Source of the DNA: an uncultured Collinsella sp.
Lineage (GTDB): Bacteria; Actinomycetota; Coriobacteriia; Coriobacteriales; Coriobacteriaceae
Length of the DNA: 22,629 nt
Reading direction: 5' to 3'
Assembly (NCBI GenBank): GCA_900550785.1
Contig: URTL01000014.1
Location: 1-22,629, forward strand
The notes under the pieces were generated by a model. The model was not told the DNA's origin, ran no database searches, and saw nothing but the letters and a program-made list of their open reading frames with translations. The position numbers and the translations under genes were made by a program. The first letter of the stretch is position 1, and the number at the start of each line of letters is the position of its first letter. Of this stretch, positions 14,119-21,413 are shown in pieces.

Positions 14119-15582
14119 ATGAGCTCTGAAAAACGAGGAACGATCGGTTCGTTTGCTCTGCTGGGCATGACGGTCGCCGCCGTGTTCGGTATCAAGAACA
14201 TCATCAACAACAACGCGGCCATCGGCTTGGCAGCAGCGCCGTCGTTCTTTTTCGCCACGCTTTTGTACTTTGTCCCCTATACCCTGGTTACCGCCGAGTT
14301 CGTCGGCCTCAACAAGGACTCCGAGTCGGGCGTGTACGCATGGGTTAAGACCTCGATGGGTGGTCGCTGGGCGTTCCTGACGGCATTTAGCTACTGGTTC
14401 GTTAACCTGTTCTTCTTTGCGTCCGTCCTGCCCAACGTCATCATCTACGCGAGCTACGTGTTCTTTGGTGCCAACGCCGAGCTTTCGCAGCTGTGGATCA
14501 CCATTATCGAGATCGTCGTCTTTGCTATCGCCACGTGGGTTTCGACCAAGGGCGCTAAGTGGATCGGCTCCATTTCCTCCTTCGGTTCGACCGCGGCTCT
14601 CGGCCTGACCGCCGTGTTCATCCTGCTGTCCCTGGCTGCTGCCTTTGGCGGCGTTGAGTTCGCTACGGCTCCTACTCCCGCTAACATGGCTCCCGACATG
14701 AGCAACTTCGCAACTGCGTGGGGCTTCTTCGGTACGCTTGCCTGGATCATCCAGGGCGTTGGCGGCGCTGAGTCTGTCGGCGTGTTCCTTAACGACCTTA
14801 AGGGTGGCGTCAAGGCCTTCGTGCGCACCGTCGTTATCGCCGGTCTGACCATCGGCCTTCTGTATGCAGGCGCTTCGCTGCTGGTTAACCTGTTCATCCC
14901 CGAGGGCGGCGTTGCCATCTCCACCGGTATCTTCGACGTATTCGGCGCTGTCTTTGCCCACTTTGGCATTCCCATGGAAGTGTCTACGCGCGCCATCGGC
15001 TTGATCCTTCTCGCCGCCACGCTGGGTTCCCTCATGATGTGGACCTCTGCTCCCATCAAGGTTTTCTTCACCGAGATCCCCAAGGGCGTCTTTGGTAGCA
15101 AGATCGTCGAGCTCAACGAGCACGGCATTCCCGCCCGCGCTGCCTGGCTGCAGTTCGCCATCGTCGTCCCCATCCTGATCATCCCGGCCTTGGGCTCCGG
15201 CAACCTCGACGACCTGCTCATGATCGTCACCAACATGACGGCTGCCACCGCTCTGCTCCCACCGCTGCTGATTTTGCTTGCCTACTTTATGCTGCGCAAG
15301 AACTTCGACACCGCTCCCCGTGACTTCCGCATGGGCTCGCGTACCTTCGGTCTGGTCGTTGCTGCATTCCTGCTTGTGGTCTTCTGCTTCGTGCTTATCT
15401 GCGGCACTATTCCGCTCGATCAGCCGCTGTGGCTGACGCTGGTCTACAACGTTGGCGGCGTGGTTGTCTTCCTGGGCCTTGCCGTGATGTGGTACAACCG
15501 CTACATCAACCGCCTGCGCGAGACCGATCCCGAGGCTGCCGAGAGCGAGCTGCGCCCCTCCGTCCTCGACATGATGGAGTAG
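14119..15582 (+). CDS. APC-superfamily amino acid permease (GadC/YjeM-like)
   Basis: The ATG at 14119 gives 487 residues with about twelve hydrophobic segments. The N-terminal GSFALLGMTVAAVFGIKNI and the following segment VTAEFVGLNKDSESGVYAWV are typical of APC transporters, where the first helix breaks near a Gly-rich substrate site. The central PIKVFFTEIPKGVFG and WLQFAIVV resemble the glutamate/GABA antiporter and YjeM branch. The substrate is probably an amino acid, but it cannot be named from sequence. GGGAGGG lies just before the ATG. The TTG twelve bases upstream overlaps this ribosome site and is rejected. The gene is separated from ebgC by hairpins, so it is probably a separate unit, and it is followed by a strong terminator. 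Confidence 0.85.
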   Translation: MSSEKRGTIGSFALLGMTVAAVFGIKNIINNNAAIGLAAAPSFFFATLLYFVPYTLVTAEFVGLNKDSESGVYAWVKTSMGGRWAFLTAFSYWFVNLFFFASVLPNVIIYASYVFFGANAELSQLWITIIEIVVFAIATWVSTKGAKWIGSISSFGSTAALGLTAVFILLSLAAAFGGVEFATAPTPANMAPDMSNFATAWGFFGTLAWIIQGVGGAESVGVFLNDLKGGVKAFVRTVVIAGLTIGLLYAGASLLVNLFIPEGGVAISTGIFDVFGAVFAHFGIPMEVSTRAIGLILLAATLGSLMMWTSAPIKVFFTEIPKGVFGSKIVELNEHGIPARAAWLQFAIVVPILIIPALGSGNLDDLLMIVTNMTAATALLPPLLILLAYFMLRKNFDTAPRDFRMGSRTFGLVVAAFLLVVFCFVLICGTIPLDQPLWLTLVYNVGGVVVFLGLAVMWYNRYINRLRETDPEAAESELRPSVLDMME

Positions 15583-15629
15583 CGGCTAGGATTAATCTAC
15601 GGCTGTAGAATAAATCGATTCCCTTTCCT

Positions 15630-15659
15630 AAGGAGGGGCCTTACGAGGCCCCTCCTTTT
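15630..15659 (+). terminator. Intrinsic terminator after the permease
   Basis: AAGGAGGGGCC (15630-15640) pairs perfectly with GGCCCCTCCTT (15647-15657), with loop TTACGA and a following TT. Confidence 0.93.
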
Positions 15660-15686
15660 GTGTTTTGGGGCATGGTTTTGGCCGCC

Positions 15687-15906
15687 GTGGTCAAAAAATG
15701 CCAAATATGAGTACTGTTGCAAAAGAAGTGCCATATTTTTCGGCCTGCTCTGAGCGAAAATGGGCTCAAAATCAATTTATCTAACCCCCTTCAAAGGGCG
15801 TTTGACGGCTTTCAAACTCTTCGAATCGCTCAAATTAGGCAATTTGCTCTCGATTTTGCTGCTACTAAATTGGTGACAGTACTCATATTTGCCACTTTTT
15901 GACCAC
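15687..15906. mobile_element. MITE-like element with 31-bp terminal inverted repeats
   Basis: Arms at 15687-15717 and 15876-15906 are inverted repeats matching at 29 of 31 positions; each begins GTGGTCAAAAA and ends AAATATGAGTACTGT. The 158-bp interior is AT-rich compared with its surroundings and has no open frame of interest, but it holds a partial internal echo of the arm (GTGCCATATTTTT near 15727). No clear target-site duplication flanks it. It could be a non-autonomous element or a structured intergenic repeat, between the permease terminator and ptsH. Confidence 0.55.
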
Positions 15907-16004
15907 GAGGTGTTCAGAGGAGCTCTCGAGAAGCATCTAACGGTACAATAGCTACCACGTGGCTGGGTTTTGCCGGCCGAATGTACGACGTCGCGGGAGG
16001 GGAC

Positions 16005-16253
16005 ATGGTCGAGTTTACGAAGACGATTAAAGATCCGTTGGGATTGCATGCCCGCCCGGTTGCGCTGCTCTATGACATTATCGCCAAGCATCGTAGCGAC
16101 GTGTCGGTCAGCATCGGCGACCGCCATACCGACGGTCGCGACGTTATGGGCCTCATGGCTCTCTACGGCGAGTGCGGCGAGGACATCATCTTCCGCGTTT
16201 CGGGCGTGGATGAGGCCTCGTGCGTCACGTCGATCAGAAACCTCTCGCTCTAA
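16005..16253 (+). CDS. ptsH: HPr-family phosphocarrier protein with Asp46
   Basis: The ATG at 16005, with GGGAGGGGA just upstream, gives 82 residues. HPr passes phosphate from enzyme I to PTS sugar permeases through His15, which is in place in GLHARP (13-18). In low-GC Gram-positive HPr the regulatory Ser46 lies in a KSIMG sequence and is phosphorylated by HPr kinase. Here the aligned sequence is RDVMG, with Asp at 46. The protein therefore cannot be serine-phosphorylated there and may mimic the phosphorylated state. Enzyme I is not in the window. An in-frame ATG at 15981 would add eight residues absent from the family. The gene stands alone, with a strong terminator after it. A TACAAT -10 candidate at 15944 lacks a clear -35 box. 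Confidence 0.9.
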   Translation: MVEFTKTIKDPLGLHARPVALLYDIIAKHRSDVSVSIGDRHTDGRDVMGLMALYGECGEDIIFRVSGVDEASCVTSIRNLSL

Positions 16254-16262
16254 GCATGACAG

Positions 16263-16298
16263 GGCGCGGCAAAGGACAGCTCTTTGCCGCGCCTTTTT
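16263..16298 (+). terminator. Intrinsic terminator of ptsH
   Basis: GGCGCGGCAAAG (16263-16274) pairs perfectly with CTTTGCCGCGCC (16282-16293), followed by five T. Confidence 0.96.
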
Positions 16299-16345
16299 GT
16301 TTCGTATAGGAAACTTTTTCGAAATCTGAATAGGGACCCTTTCCA

Positions 16346-16399
16346 AAAAGTTAACCACGTGCTAGTTTACTATAGCGAACATAGACGTGGTTAACTTTT
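16346..16399. promoter_or_regulatory. Perfect 15-bp inverted repeat upstream of feoA, probable promoter/operator
   Basis: AAAAGTTAACCACGT (16346-16360) and ACGTGGTTAACTTTT (16385-16399) are exact reverse complements with a 24-bp spacer. The spacer holds TTTACTATAGC, a likely -10 region. The site lies 43 bp before feoA. It lacks the U-tract context of a terminator and fits an operator bound by a dimeric regulator, perhaps iron- or redox-responsive; the regulator is not identifiable here. Confidence 0.6.
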
Positions 16400-16441
16400 A
16401 TCGCGTCGATGTTGAGGACGAACTGACGTTAGGAGCCACTC

Positions 16442-16684
16442 ATGTCTTGCGGACCGCAGATGCCGGCCATGCCGCTTTCGATGGTAAAAGCGGGCGAAAC
16501 CGTGCGCGTGTCTCGGGTAAAGGGCAATGAGGACATGAAGCACCACCTCAAGGACCTCGGCTTTGTCGAGGGCAACGAAATCCACGTGGTGAGCTCGAGT
16601 GGCGCCAATATCATCGTCACGGTGCTGGGTGCACGCTTTGGCATCGATTCCAAAGTTGCCATGCACATCATGACCGTCGGTTAG
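16442..16684 (+). CDS. feoA: FeoA-domain protein, first copy
   Basis: The 80-residue product is an SH3-like FeoA domain, with the core VKAGETVRVSRVKG, HHLKDLGFVEGNEIHVV and a closing KVAMHIMTV. FeoA is a small cytoplasmic partner of the FeoB iron(II) transporter. This copy has an N-terminal extension MSCGPQMPAMPLSM with one Cys, which the second copy lacks. AGGAG lies six bases before the ATG. It heads a feoA-feoA-feoB cluster transcribed from the inverted-repeat region at 16346-16399. Confidence 0.93.
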   Translation: MSCGPQMPAMPLSMVKAGETVRVSRVKGNEDMKHHLKDLGFVEGNEIHVVSSSGANIIVTVLGARFGIDSKVAMHIMTVG

Positions 16685-16723
16685 TCCGCAGCATTTCATA
16701 AAAACCGAAAGGGGGACAAGAGG

Positions 16724-16945
16724 ATGAAGACGTTGGGTGACGTTAAGGTGGGCGAGAGCTCCACCATCGTCAAGCTTCACGGTGAGGGTGCGCTGCGCCG
16801 CCACCTTATGGACCTGGGGCTCATCAAGGGTACTTCGTTCAAGGTCGTGAAGGTTGCACCGCTCGGTGATCCGGTCGAGATCAACGTGCGCGGCTACGAG
16901 CTTTCCATCCGCAAGGAGGAGGCGGCCGTCGTCGAGGTCCAGTAA
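16724..16945 (+). CDS. feoA: FeoA-domain protein, second copy
   Basis: The 73-residue FeoA domain contains LGDVKVGESSTIVKL, LRRHLMDLGLIKGTSFKVV and the family's typical GDPVEINVRGYELSIRKEEA. It matches textbook FeoA better than the first copy, including the GDP-x-E turn. It is 39 bp downstream of the first copy and preceded by GAAAGGGGG. Two separate FeoA proteins before FeoB is an arrangement seen in many anaerobes; the two may bind different sites on FeoB or form a heteromer. Confidence 0.95.
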   Translation: MKTLGDVKVGESSTIVKLHGEGALRRHLMDLGLIKGTSFKVVKVAPLGDPVEINVRGYELSIRKEEAAVVEVQ

Positions 16946-16973
16946 GGGCTTGCGGCGTATATTTCTGCAGGTA

Positions 16974-16993
16974 AAGTTAGGTATTTCTAACTT
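16974..16993. promoter_or_regulatory. Inverted repeat between feoA2 and feoB, possible metalloregulator box
   Basis: AAGTTAG (16974-16980) and CTAACTT (16987-16993) are exact reverse complements with a 6-bp spacer. TTAGG...CTAA is reminiscent of DtxR-type iron boxes, but it is not a full match. A weak promoter candidate (TTAATG at 16992, CATTAT at 17014) overlaps its right edge. Confidence 0.4.
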
Positions 16994-17022
16994 AATGCAG
17001 CAACTTTAAAGCACATTATCCA

Positions 17023-17048
17023 GCCTGCGCGGAGAAAGCAGCGCAGGC
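17023..17048 (+). other. Leader hairpin just before the feoB ribosome site
   Basis: GCCTGCGC (17023-17030) pairs perfectly with GCGCAGGC (17041-17048); the loop GGAGAAAGCA itself carries GGAG. The real ribosome site AAGGAAGAAGGA starts five bases after the stem. It lacks a U-tract, so it is not a normal terminator. It may stabilise or regulate the feoB message. Confidence 0.5.
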
Positions 17049-17068
17049 ACACAAGGAAGAAGGATTGA

Positions 17069-19396
17069 ATGGCGGATTCTCAGATCCATGTCGCGCTGGC
17101 GGGTAACCCCAACTGCGGCAAGACCACGCTTTTCAACCTGATCACCGGCGCCAACGGCTACGTTGGCAACTGGCCCGGCGTCACGGTTGAGAAAAAGGAA
17201 GCCAAGCTCCTAAGCGACAAGAACGTCACCATTACGGACCTCCCCGGCATCTACTCGCTTTCCCCCTACAGCCCCGAGGAGCAATGCTCGCGCGATTACC
17301 TCATGAGCGGCGAGCCCGATGTCGTCGTCCAGGTTGTCGATGCCACCAACCTCGAGCGCAACCTGTACCTGGCGCTTCAGGTCATCGAGACCGGCCTGCC
17401 CGTGGTCGTTGCCCTCAACATGGCCGACTTGGTCGAGAAGAACGGCGATAAGATCGACACTGACAAGCTGTCCAAGAAGCTCGGTTGCCCGGTCATGATG
17501 ATCTCGGCCCTTAAGAACAAGGGCATCAAGGAGCTGTTCGAGCAGGTCAAAAAGTCCGCTGCTTCCAAGGGCCAGGTGCCGGAGCATAAGTTCGACTCCT
17601 CCATCGAGGACGTTCTGACGCACATCGAGAACAACCTTCCGGCGAGCGTCCCCGCCAACAAGCGCCGCTATTACGCCGTCAAGCTGTTCGAGCGCGACGC
17701 GGACGCCTGCAAGCTCATCAACCTCTCTAAGGAGAAGGCCGCTCGCGTGGAGCAACTGGTCGCCCAGTGCGAGCAGGATTGCGATGACGACGCCGAGTCC
17801 ATCATTACCGGCGAGCGTTACGGCGTCATCGCGCACATCATTGACGAGTGCCTCACTAAGGCTCCGGCCAAGATGAGCACCTCCGAGAAGATCGACCGCG
17901 TGGTTACCAACCGTATCCTGGGCCTGCCGATCTTTGTGGTCATCATGTTCTGCGTGTACTACATCGCCGTTTCCACCTTGGGCGGCACGGTGACCGACTT
18001 TACCAACGACCAGCTCTTTGGTACCGACGGTTGGTATGTGCTCGGCCAGGGCCGCGACGCCTACGATGCAGCCGTCGAGGCTGCGGGCGATGCTGCCGAT
18101 TCGGTTGACCCGGCACAGTACGGTCCCTATGTCCCGGGTATCACCACCGTGGTGCACGATGCCCTCGTGGCGGGTGGCACCGAGGACGGTGGCCTGGTCG
18201 ATTCGCTGGTCTGCGACGGTATCGTCGGCGGTCTGGGCGCCATCTTCGGCTTTGTGCCGCAGATGTTCCTGCTGTTCGTGATGCTGTCCTTCCTGGAGGA
18301 CTGCGGTTACATGGCCCGCGTCGCCTTCATCATGGACCGCGTGTTCCGCCGCTTTGGCCTGTCCGGTAAGTCCTTTATCCCCATGCTCGTGTCCTCGGGC
18401 TGCGGCGTCCCCGGCGTCATGGCCACCAAGACCATCGAGAACGAGAAGGACCGCCGCATGACGGTCATGACCACCACGTTCATCCCCTGCGGCGCCAAGC
18501 TGCCGATCATCGCCCTGCTCATGGGCTCCATCATTGGCGATTCTTCCACCACGGCCGCATGGATCAGCCCGCTCTTCTACTTCCTGGGCGTCTTTGCCGT
18601 CATCGCCTCGGGCCTCATGCTCAAGAAGACCAAGCTCTTCGCCGGCCGTCCGACCCCGTTTGTCATGGAGCTTCCTGCCTACCACTTCCCGGCGATCCGC
18701 TCCTGGGCGCTGCACGTGTGGGAGCGCTGCTGGGCCTTTATCAAGAAGGCCGGCACGATCATCTTCGCCTCTACCGTCGTGGTGTGGTTCCTCTCCAACT
18801 TTGGTAGCTACAACGGCTCCTTTGGCTTCCTGCCTGCGATGGACGGCATCCCCGAGGAGTTCATGGACTACTCCGTGCTCGCCATGCTGGGCAACCTGGT
18901 CGCTTGGATCTTCGCCCCGCTCGGCTTTAGCACCTGGCAGGCAACCGCGCTGACTGTCTCTGGCCTCGTCGCCAAGGAGAACGTTGTCGCCACCGCCGGC
19001 TCGCTGCTGTCCGTCGCCGACGCGGGCGAGACCGACCCGAGCCTGTGGACCGCGTTTGCCGGCATGTTCCCCACCATGGGCGCCTGCGTTGCCTTCGGCG
19101 CGTTCAACCTGCTGTGCGCTCCGTGCTTTGCCGCTATGGGTACCATCCGCAACCAGATGGATTCCGGCAAGTGGACCGCGATTGCCCTCGGCTACGAGTG
19201 CGCCTTCGCTTGGGTGATCGGCCTGTTCATCAACCAGTTCTATAACCTGCTTGTCCTTGGGCAGTTTGGCTTCTGGACGGTTGTGGCTATCGTGCTGCTG
19301 GTCGCGATGCTCTTCCAGATTTTCCGTCCTATGCCCAAGCACGCTTGGACCGACGAGGACGAGACCAACACTGCTTCCGCTGCAGTTTCCGCCTAA
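17069..19396 (+). CDS. feoB: Ferrous iron transport protein B
   Basis: FeoB is the inner-membrane iron(II) transporter, here 775 residues. The N-terminal G domain shows GNPNCGKT (12-19), NWPGVT (34-39), DLPG (57-60), NMAD (117-120) and a G5 SAL (146-148). A helical spacer follows to about residue 275, then the membrane part. The first gate shows SFLEDCGYMARVAF and SSGCGVPGVMATKTIENEKDRR with its conserved Cys. The outward loop between the first two membrane helices (about 302-382) is some 80 residues long and rich in Asp and Ala. The gene lies 123 bp after the second feoA and ends at a terminator. The Cys-rich protein at 19602 probably belongs to the same system. Confidence 0.97.
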   Translation: MADSQIHVALAGNPNCGKTTLFNLITGANGYVGNWPGVTVEKKEAKLLSDKNVTITDLPGIYSLSPYSPEEQCSRDYLMSGEPDVVVQVVDATNLERNLYLALQVIETGLPVVVALNMADLVEKNGDKIDTDKLSKKLGCPVMMISALKNKGIKELFEQVKKSAASKGQVPEHKFDSSIEDVLTHIENNLPASVPANKRRYYAVKLFERDADACKLINLSKEKAARVEQLVAQCEQDCDDDAESIITGERYGVIAHIIDECLTKAPAKMSTSEKIDRVVTNRILGLPIFVVIMFCVYYIAVSTLGGTVTDFTNDQLFGTDGWYVLGQGRDAYDAAVEAAGDAADSVDPAQYGPYVPGITTVVHDALVAGGTEDGGLVDSLVCDGIVGGLGAIFGFVPQMFLLFVMLSFLEDCGYMARVAFIMDRVFRRFGLSGKSFIPMLVSSGCGVPGVMATKTIENEKDRRMTVMTTTFIPCGAKLPIIALLMGSIIGDSSTTAAWISPLFYFLGVFAVIASGLMLKKTKLFAGRPTPFVMELPAYHFPAIRSWALHVWERCWAFIKKAGTIIFASTVVVWFLSNFGSYNGSFGFLPAMDGIPEEFMDYSVLAMLGNLVAWIFAPLGFSTWQATALTVSGLVAKENVVATAGSLLSVADAGETDPSLWTAFAGMFPTMGACVAFGAFNLLCAPCFAAMGTIRNQMDSGKWTAIALGYECAFAWVIGLFINQFYNLLVLGQFGFWTVVAIVLLVAMLFQIFRPMPKHAWTDEDETNTASAAVSA

Positions 19397-19425
19397 GTCC
19401 GAATAGGGATCAACCCCTTTCCACG

Positions 19426-19458
19426 AGCCCGGGTGTCTTAGTGACACTCGGGCTTTTT
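19426..19458 (+). terminator. Intrinsic terminator of feoB
   Basis: AGCCCGGGTGTC (19426-19437) pairs with GACACTCGGGCT (19443-19454), with one G-U pair, followed by TTTT. Confidence 0.93.
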
Positions 19459-19469
19459 GACGCAATGGG

Positions 19470-19543
19470 GGGACAGATTGCTTTGCTCCAGAAGTAAGAT
19501 GTGGCGTTTCCGCAGATAAAACCGACCAAAATAAACCTGTCCC
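19470..19543. repeat. Short inverted repeat GGGACAG/CTGTCCC
   Basis: GGGACAGATT (19470-19479) and AACCTGTCCC (19534-19543) are inverted at 9 of 10 positions and bracket 54 bp with no gene. It lies between the feoB terminator and the Cys-rich protein gene and may be another intergenic repeat. Confidence 0.35.
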
Positions 19544-19601
19544 TATTTGGTGGGTGGAGAATGGGGTAAAGTAAGTGCTGGTTAACTAGAGGAGGCTTGC
19601 T

Positions 19602-19802
19602 ATGGCACCTATCGATATTGTTGTACTGGCTGTTATCGGCGTTGCGTTTGTCGCCGTGTGCGTGCGCATCTACCGCAAGGGCACCTGCGCCGACTGCGCT
19701 CAGGGTGGCGTTTGCATGGGGCATTGCTCCAACAAAAAGACGTGCGCCGCACTTAAGGGCGTAGACAAAATCGCCGAAGACTTGGGTCGCGGTATCAAAT
19801 AA
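19602..19802 (+). CDS. Small Cys-rich FeoB-associated membrane protein
   Basis: The 66-residue product has one N-terminal membrane helix (about 4-21, IDIVVLAVIGVAFVAVCV), then a basic stretch RIYRKG, then cysteines at 29, 32, 38, 42 and 48 (CADCAQGGVCMGHC and KKTC). This is the pattern of the FeoB-associated Cys-rich membrane protein family, found beside feoB in many anaerobes. It is proposed to help FeoB, possibly by binding iron or sensing redox; the role is not settled. AGAGGAGG lies six bases before the ATG. A terminator separates it from feoB, so it may have its own promoter. Confidence 0.85.
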   Translation: MAPIDIVVLAVIGVAFVAVCVRIYRKGTCADCAQGGVCMGHCSNKKTCAALKGVDKIAEDLGRGIK

Positions 19803-19815
19803 GGTCCGGACATCC

Positions 19816-19852
19816 AAGCGCTCCGCGGGCATCCGTTCGCGGGGCGCTTTGT
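19816..19852 (+). terminator. Probable terminator after the Cys-rich protein gene
   Basis: AAGCGCTCCGCG (19816-19827) pairs with CGCGGGGCGCTT (19838-19849) with one mismatch. The T-tract is short. Confidence 0.65.
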
Positions 19853-19946
19853 GCATTTGAGGGAGAGCACGGCGAGTCGAAGAGTATTTTTGGGGTATCG
19901 TTAACTGGACTATTAATTGGCAACTTATCTATAACGGAGTAACCGC

Positions 19947-21026
19947 ATGAGCGCTCGCGTAACCATGAAGGACATAGCCGCCGAGCTTGGCGTTTCCATC
20001 AATACCGTGCACAAGGCTCTGACGGGAAAGGCCGGCGTGAGCGAATCCGTGCGCGCCAAGGTGAACGCTAAGGCCGAGGCCATGGGCTATCACCGCAACA
20101 CAAGTGCCTCAAGCCTGCGCCGCAAGGATATCAATCTGGTGTTTTGCCTGCCCCGCGCATCGCGCGAGGGAGCGTACTTTTTCCGTTACCTGTGGGAAGG
20201 CTGCAATCGCTTTGAACAGGAGGTCATCGACCGGGGCATTACGGTTGAGCGCGTTGAATTTGGCGTGGGCGGCTACGCTGATGCACTCGAGCAAATCGAC
20301 GAGCGTCTGCAGGTGGGCGAGAAGATTGATGGCTTGCTCGCCTATGCGCCGGGCGACGATCGTGCGACTGAGCTTTTGGGGCAGATCGCCGAGGCGGGCG
20401 TGACGATTGAGCTTGTCGACGGCGACCGTCCGCATTTGAATCGTTTGGGTGCGAGCTTGGCCGATTATTCGACGGCAGGCAGCCTTATGGCCGAGCAGGC
20501 GGCAAACCTGGTCCATGCTTCTGGGGCCGACGCCCGCGTGCTCCTTTTGACAGGCGACCCATATACCGATTCGCACTATCTAACCGCCCGCGCCTTCCAC
20601 AATTACCTTCGCGAGCACAATGTTCCCTGGCAGGTTGAGGATCTTGCAGGTGCCCATGCGCAAGTCAAACAACTCGAGCATGAGCTCGAAAAGCGCTTGA
20701 GTGCGCCGGACGCCCCCGAACTTATCTGTAGCGTTTTTGCCGTTGGTTCCGAAGTGGTTGCCGACGCGCTCGTCTCGACCGGCAAGGCCGGTCAGGTCAT
20801 GGTGATCGGCAACGACCTGTTTCCCGAAAGTGCTCTGGCCTTGCGCCGCGGTATCTTTACCAATATTGTCTATAAGGACCCGACGAGCCTGGCGTATCGC
20901 GGCGCTAAGACGCTGGGCGATTATCTGCTGTGGGGAAGGACCCCGACGGTGCCCGTCCAGAAGGGCGCCGTCGAGATGGTATTTGCCAGCAATGTCGACC
21001 GCTACTGCGAACTTGCGGGTATTTAG
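19947..21026 (+). CDS. LacI-family regulator, possibly of hexuronate use
   Basis: The product has 359 residues. The N-terminal helix-turn-helix (about residues 7-55) is MKDIAAELGVSINTVHKALTGK, with NTVHKAL where most LacI proteins have xTVSRAL. The sugar-binding domain follows, with DGLLAYAPGD, VMVIGNDLFPESALALRRG and a late ASNVDRY. The gene lies 460 bp upstream of uxaC on the same strand, with two GTGAACGTTCAC palindromes between, so it is a likely regulator of uxaC. This is inferred from position only. No copy of that palindrome is seen before its own start. ACGGAG precedes the ATG. Possible -35 TTTTTG (19887) and -10 TATTAA (19911) boxes are weak. Confidence 0.87.
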   Translation: MSARVTMKDIAAELGVSINTVHKALTGKAGVSESVRAKVNAKAEAMGYHRNTSASSLRRKDINLVFCLPRASREGAYFFRYLWEGCNRFEQEVIDRGITVERVEFGVGGYADALEQIDERLQVGEKIDGLLAYAPGDDRATELLGQIAEAGVTIELVDGDRPHLNRLGASLADYSTAGSLMAEQAANLVHASGADARVLLLTGDPYTDSHYLTARAFHNYLREHNVPWQVEDLAGAHAQVKQLEHELEKRLSAPDAPELICSVFAVGSEVVADALVSTGKAGQVMVIGNDLFPESALALRRGIFTNIVYKDPTSLAYRGAKTLGDYLLWGRTPTVPVQKGAVEMVFASNVDRYCELAGI

Positions 21027-21051
21027 CCGATTGAGCAGGTACCCCCTCTTG

Positions 21052-21250
21052 CGACGTGCATTTTTGGGAGTATTCAGCATTGGCATGCCCTGAATGAGGT
21101 GCAGAACGACTGTTTTAAGTGCCCCCGATGGCGTAATTTGCCATCGGGGGCACTTTTTATGCCGATCGGGCGCTATCTGCGTTCCAAATAGGACGCTGAG
21201 GATGGCGCACGGCGCGCTCCAATGCTGAATACTCCCAAAAATGTACGTCG
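21052..21250. repeat. Inverted pair of a 32-nt motif around a terminator, locus 2
   Basis: The arm at 21052-21083 (begins CGACGTGCATTTTTGGGAG) and the arm at 21219-21250 (begins CCAATGCTGAATACTCCC) are reverse complements at 31 of 32 positions. They enclose the terminator at 21119-21158. Related but diverged arms occur at 891-918 and 1101-1128. Confidence 0.8.
21119..21158 (+). terminator. Intrinsic terminator after the second LacI gene
   Basis: GTGCCCCCGATGGC (21119-21132) pairs perfectly with GCCATCGGGGGCAC (21140-21153), followed by five T. Confidence 0.96.
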
Positions 21251-21339
21251 GGACATGACCCACCTGAGCAAAAGCGCTCAAGTTCGGTGTTCGGGGACGC
21301 CAAACAGTCCGCAATACATGCAAGTCACATCTCCAGCAA

Positions 21340-21366
21340 CCGTTGAACGGGCAAAATCTACCGTTC
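21340..21366 (+). promoter_or_regulatory. 27-nt element shared with the ebgA promoter
   Basis: The element begins CCGTTGAACGG, holds CAAAATC and ends ACCGTTC; 22 of 27 positions match 10378-10404. It lies upstream of the uxaC operators, its end 23 bp before the proposed -35 box. At ebgA the gap is 13 bp, about one helical turn shorter. Confidence 0.5.
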
Positions 21367-21380
21367 ACCCCGTGGTGGTT

Positions 21381-21396
21381 AGGTGAACGTTCACCT
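21381..21396 (+). promoter_or_regulatory. uxaC operator 1 and -35 region
   Basis: AGGTGAACGTTCACCT is a perfect 16-bp palindrome with a central CpG, as in LacI-family operators. Its right half supplies a TTCACC -35 candidate (21390-21395). A half-site CGTTCACC lies upstream at 21362-21369. Confidence 0.8.
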
Positions 21397-21413
21397 TTTG
21401 AGGTGCAATGGAT

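Noticed and set aside
13471..15123. A 550-residue minus-strand frame across ebgC and the permease
   Set aside because: It crosses two real genes on the other strand and their intergenic hairpins, and shows no domain.
17210..19465. A 751-residue minus-strand frame across feoB
   Set aside because: It is antisense to FeoB with its intact G domain and gate motifs. The composition is rich in Gly, His and Asp and unlike a real protein.
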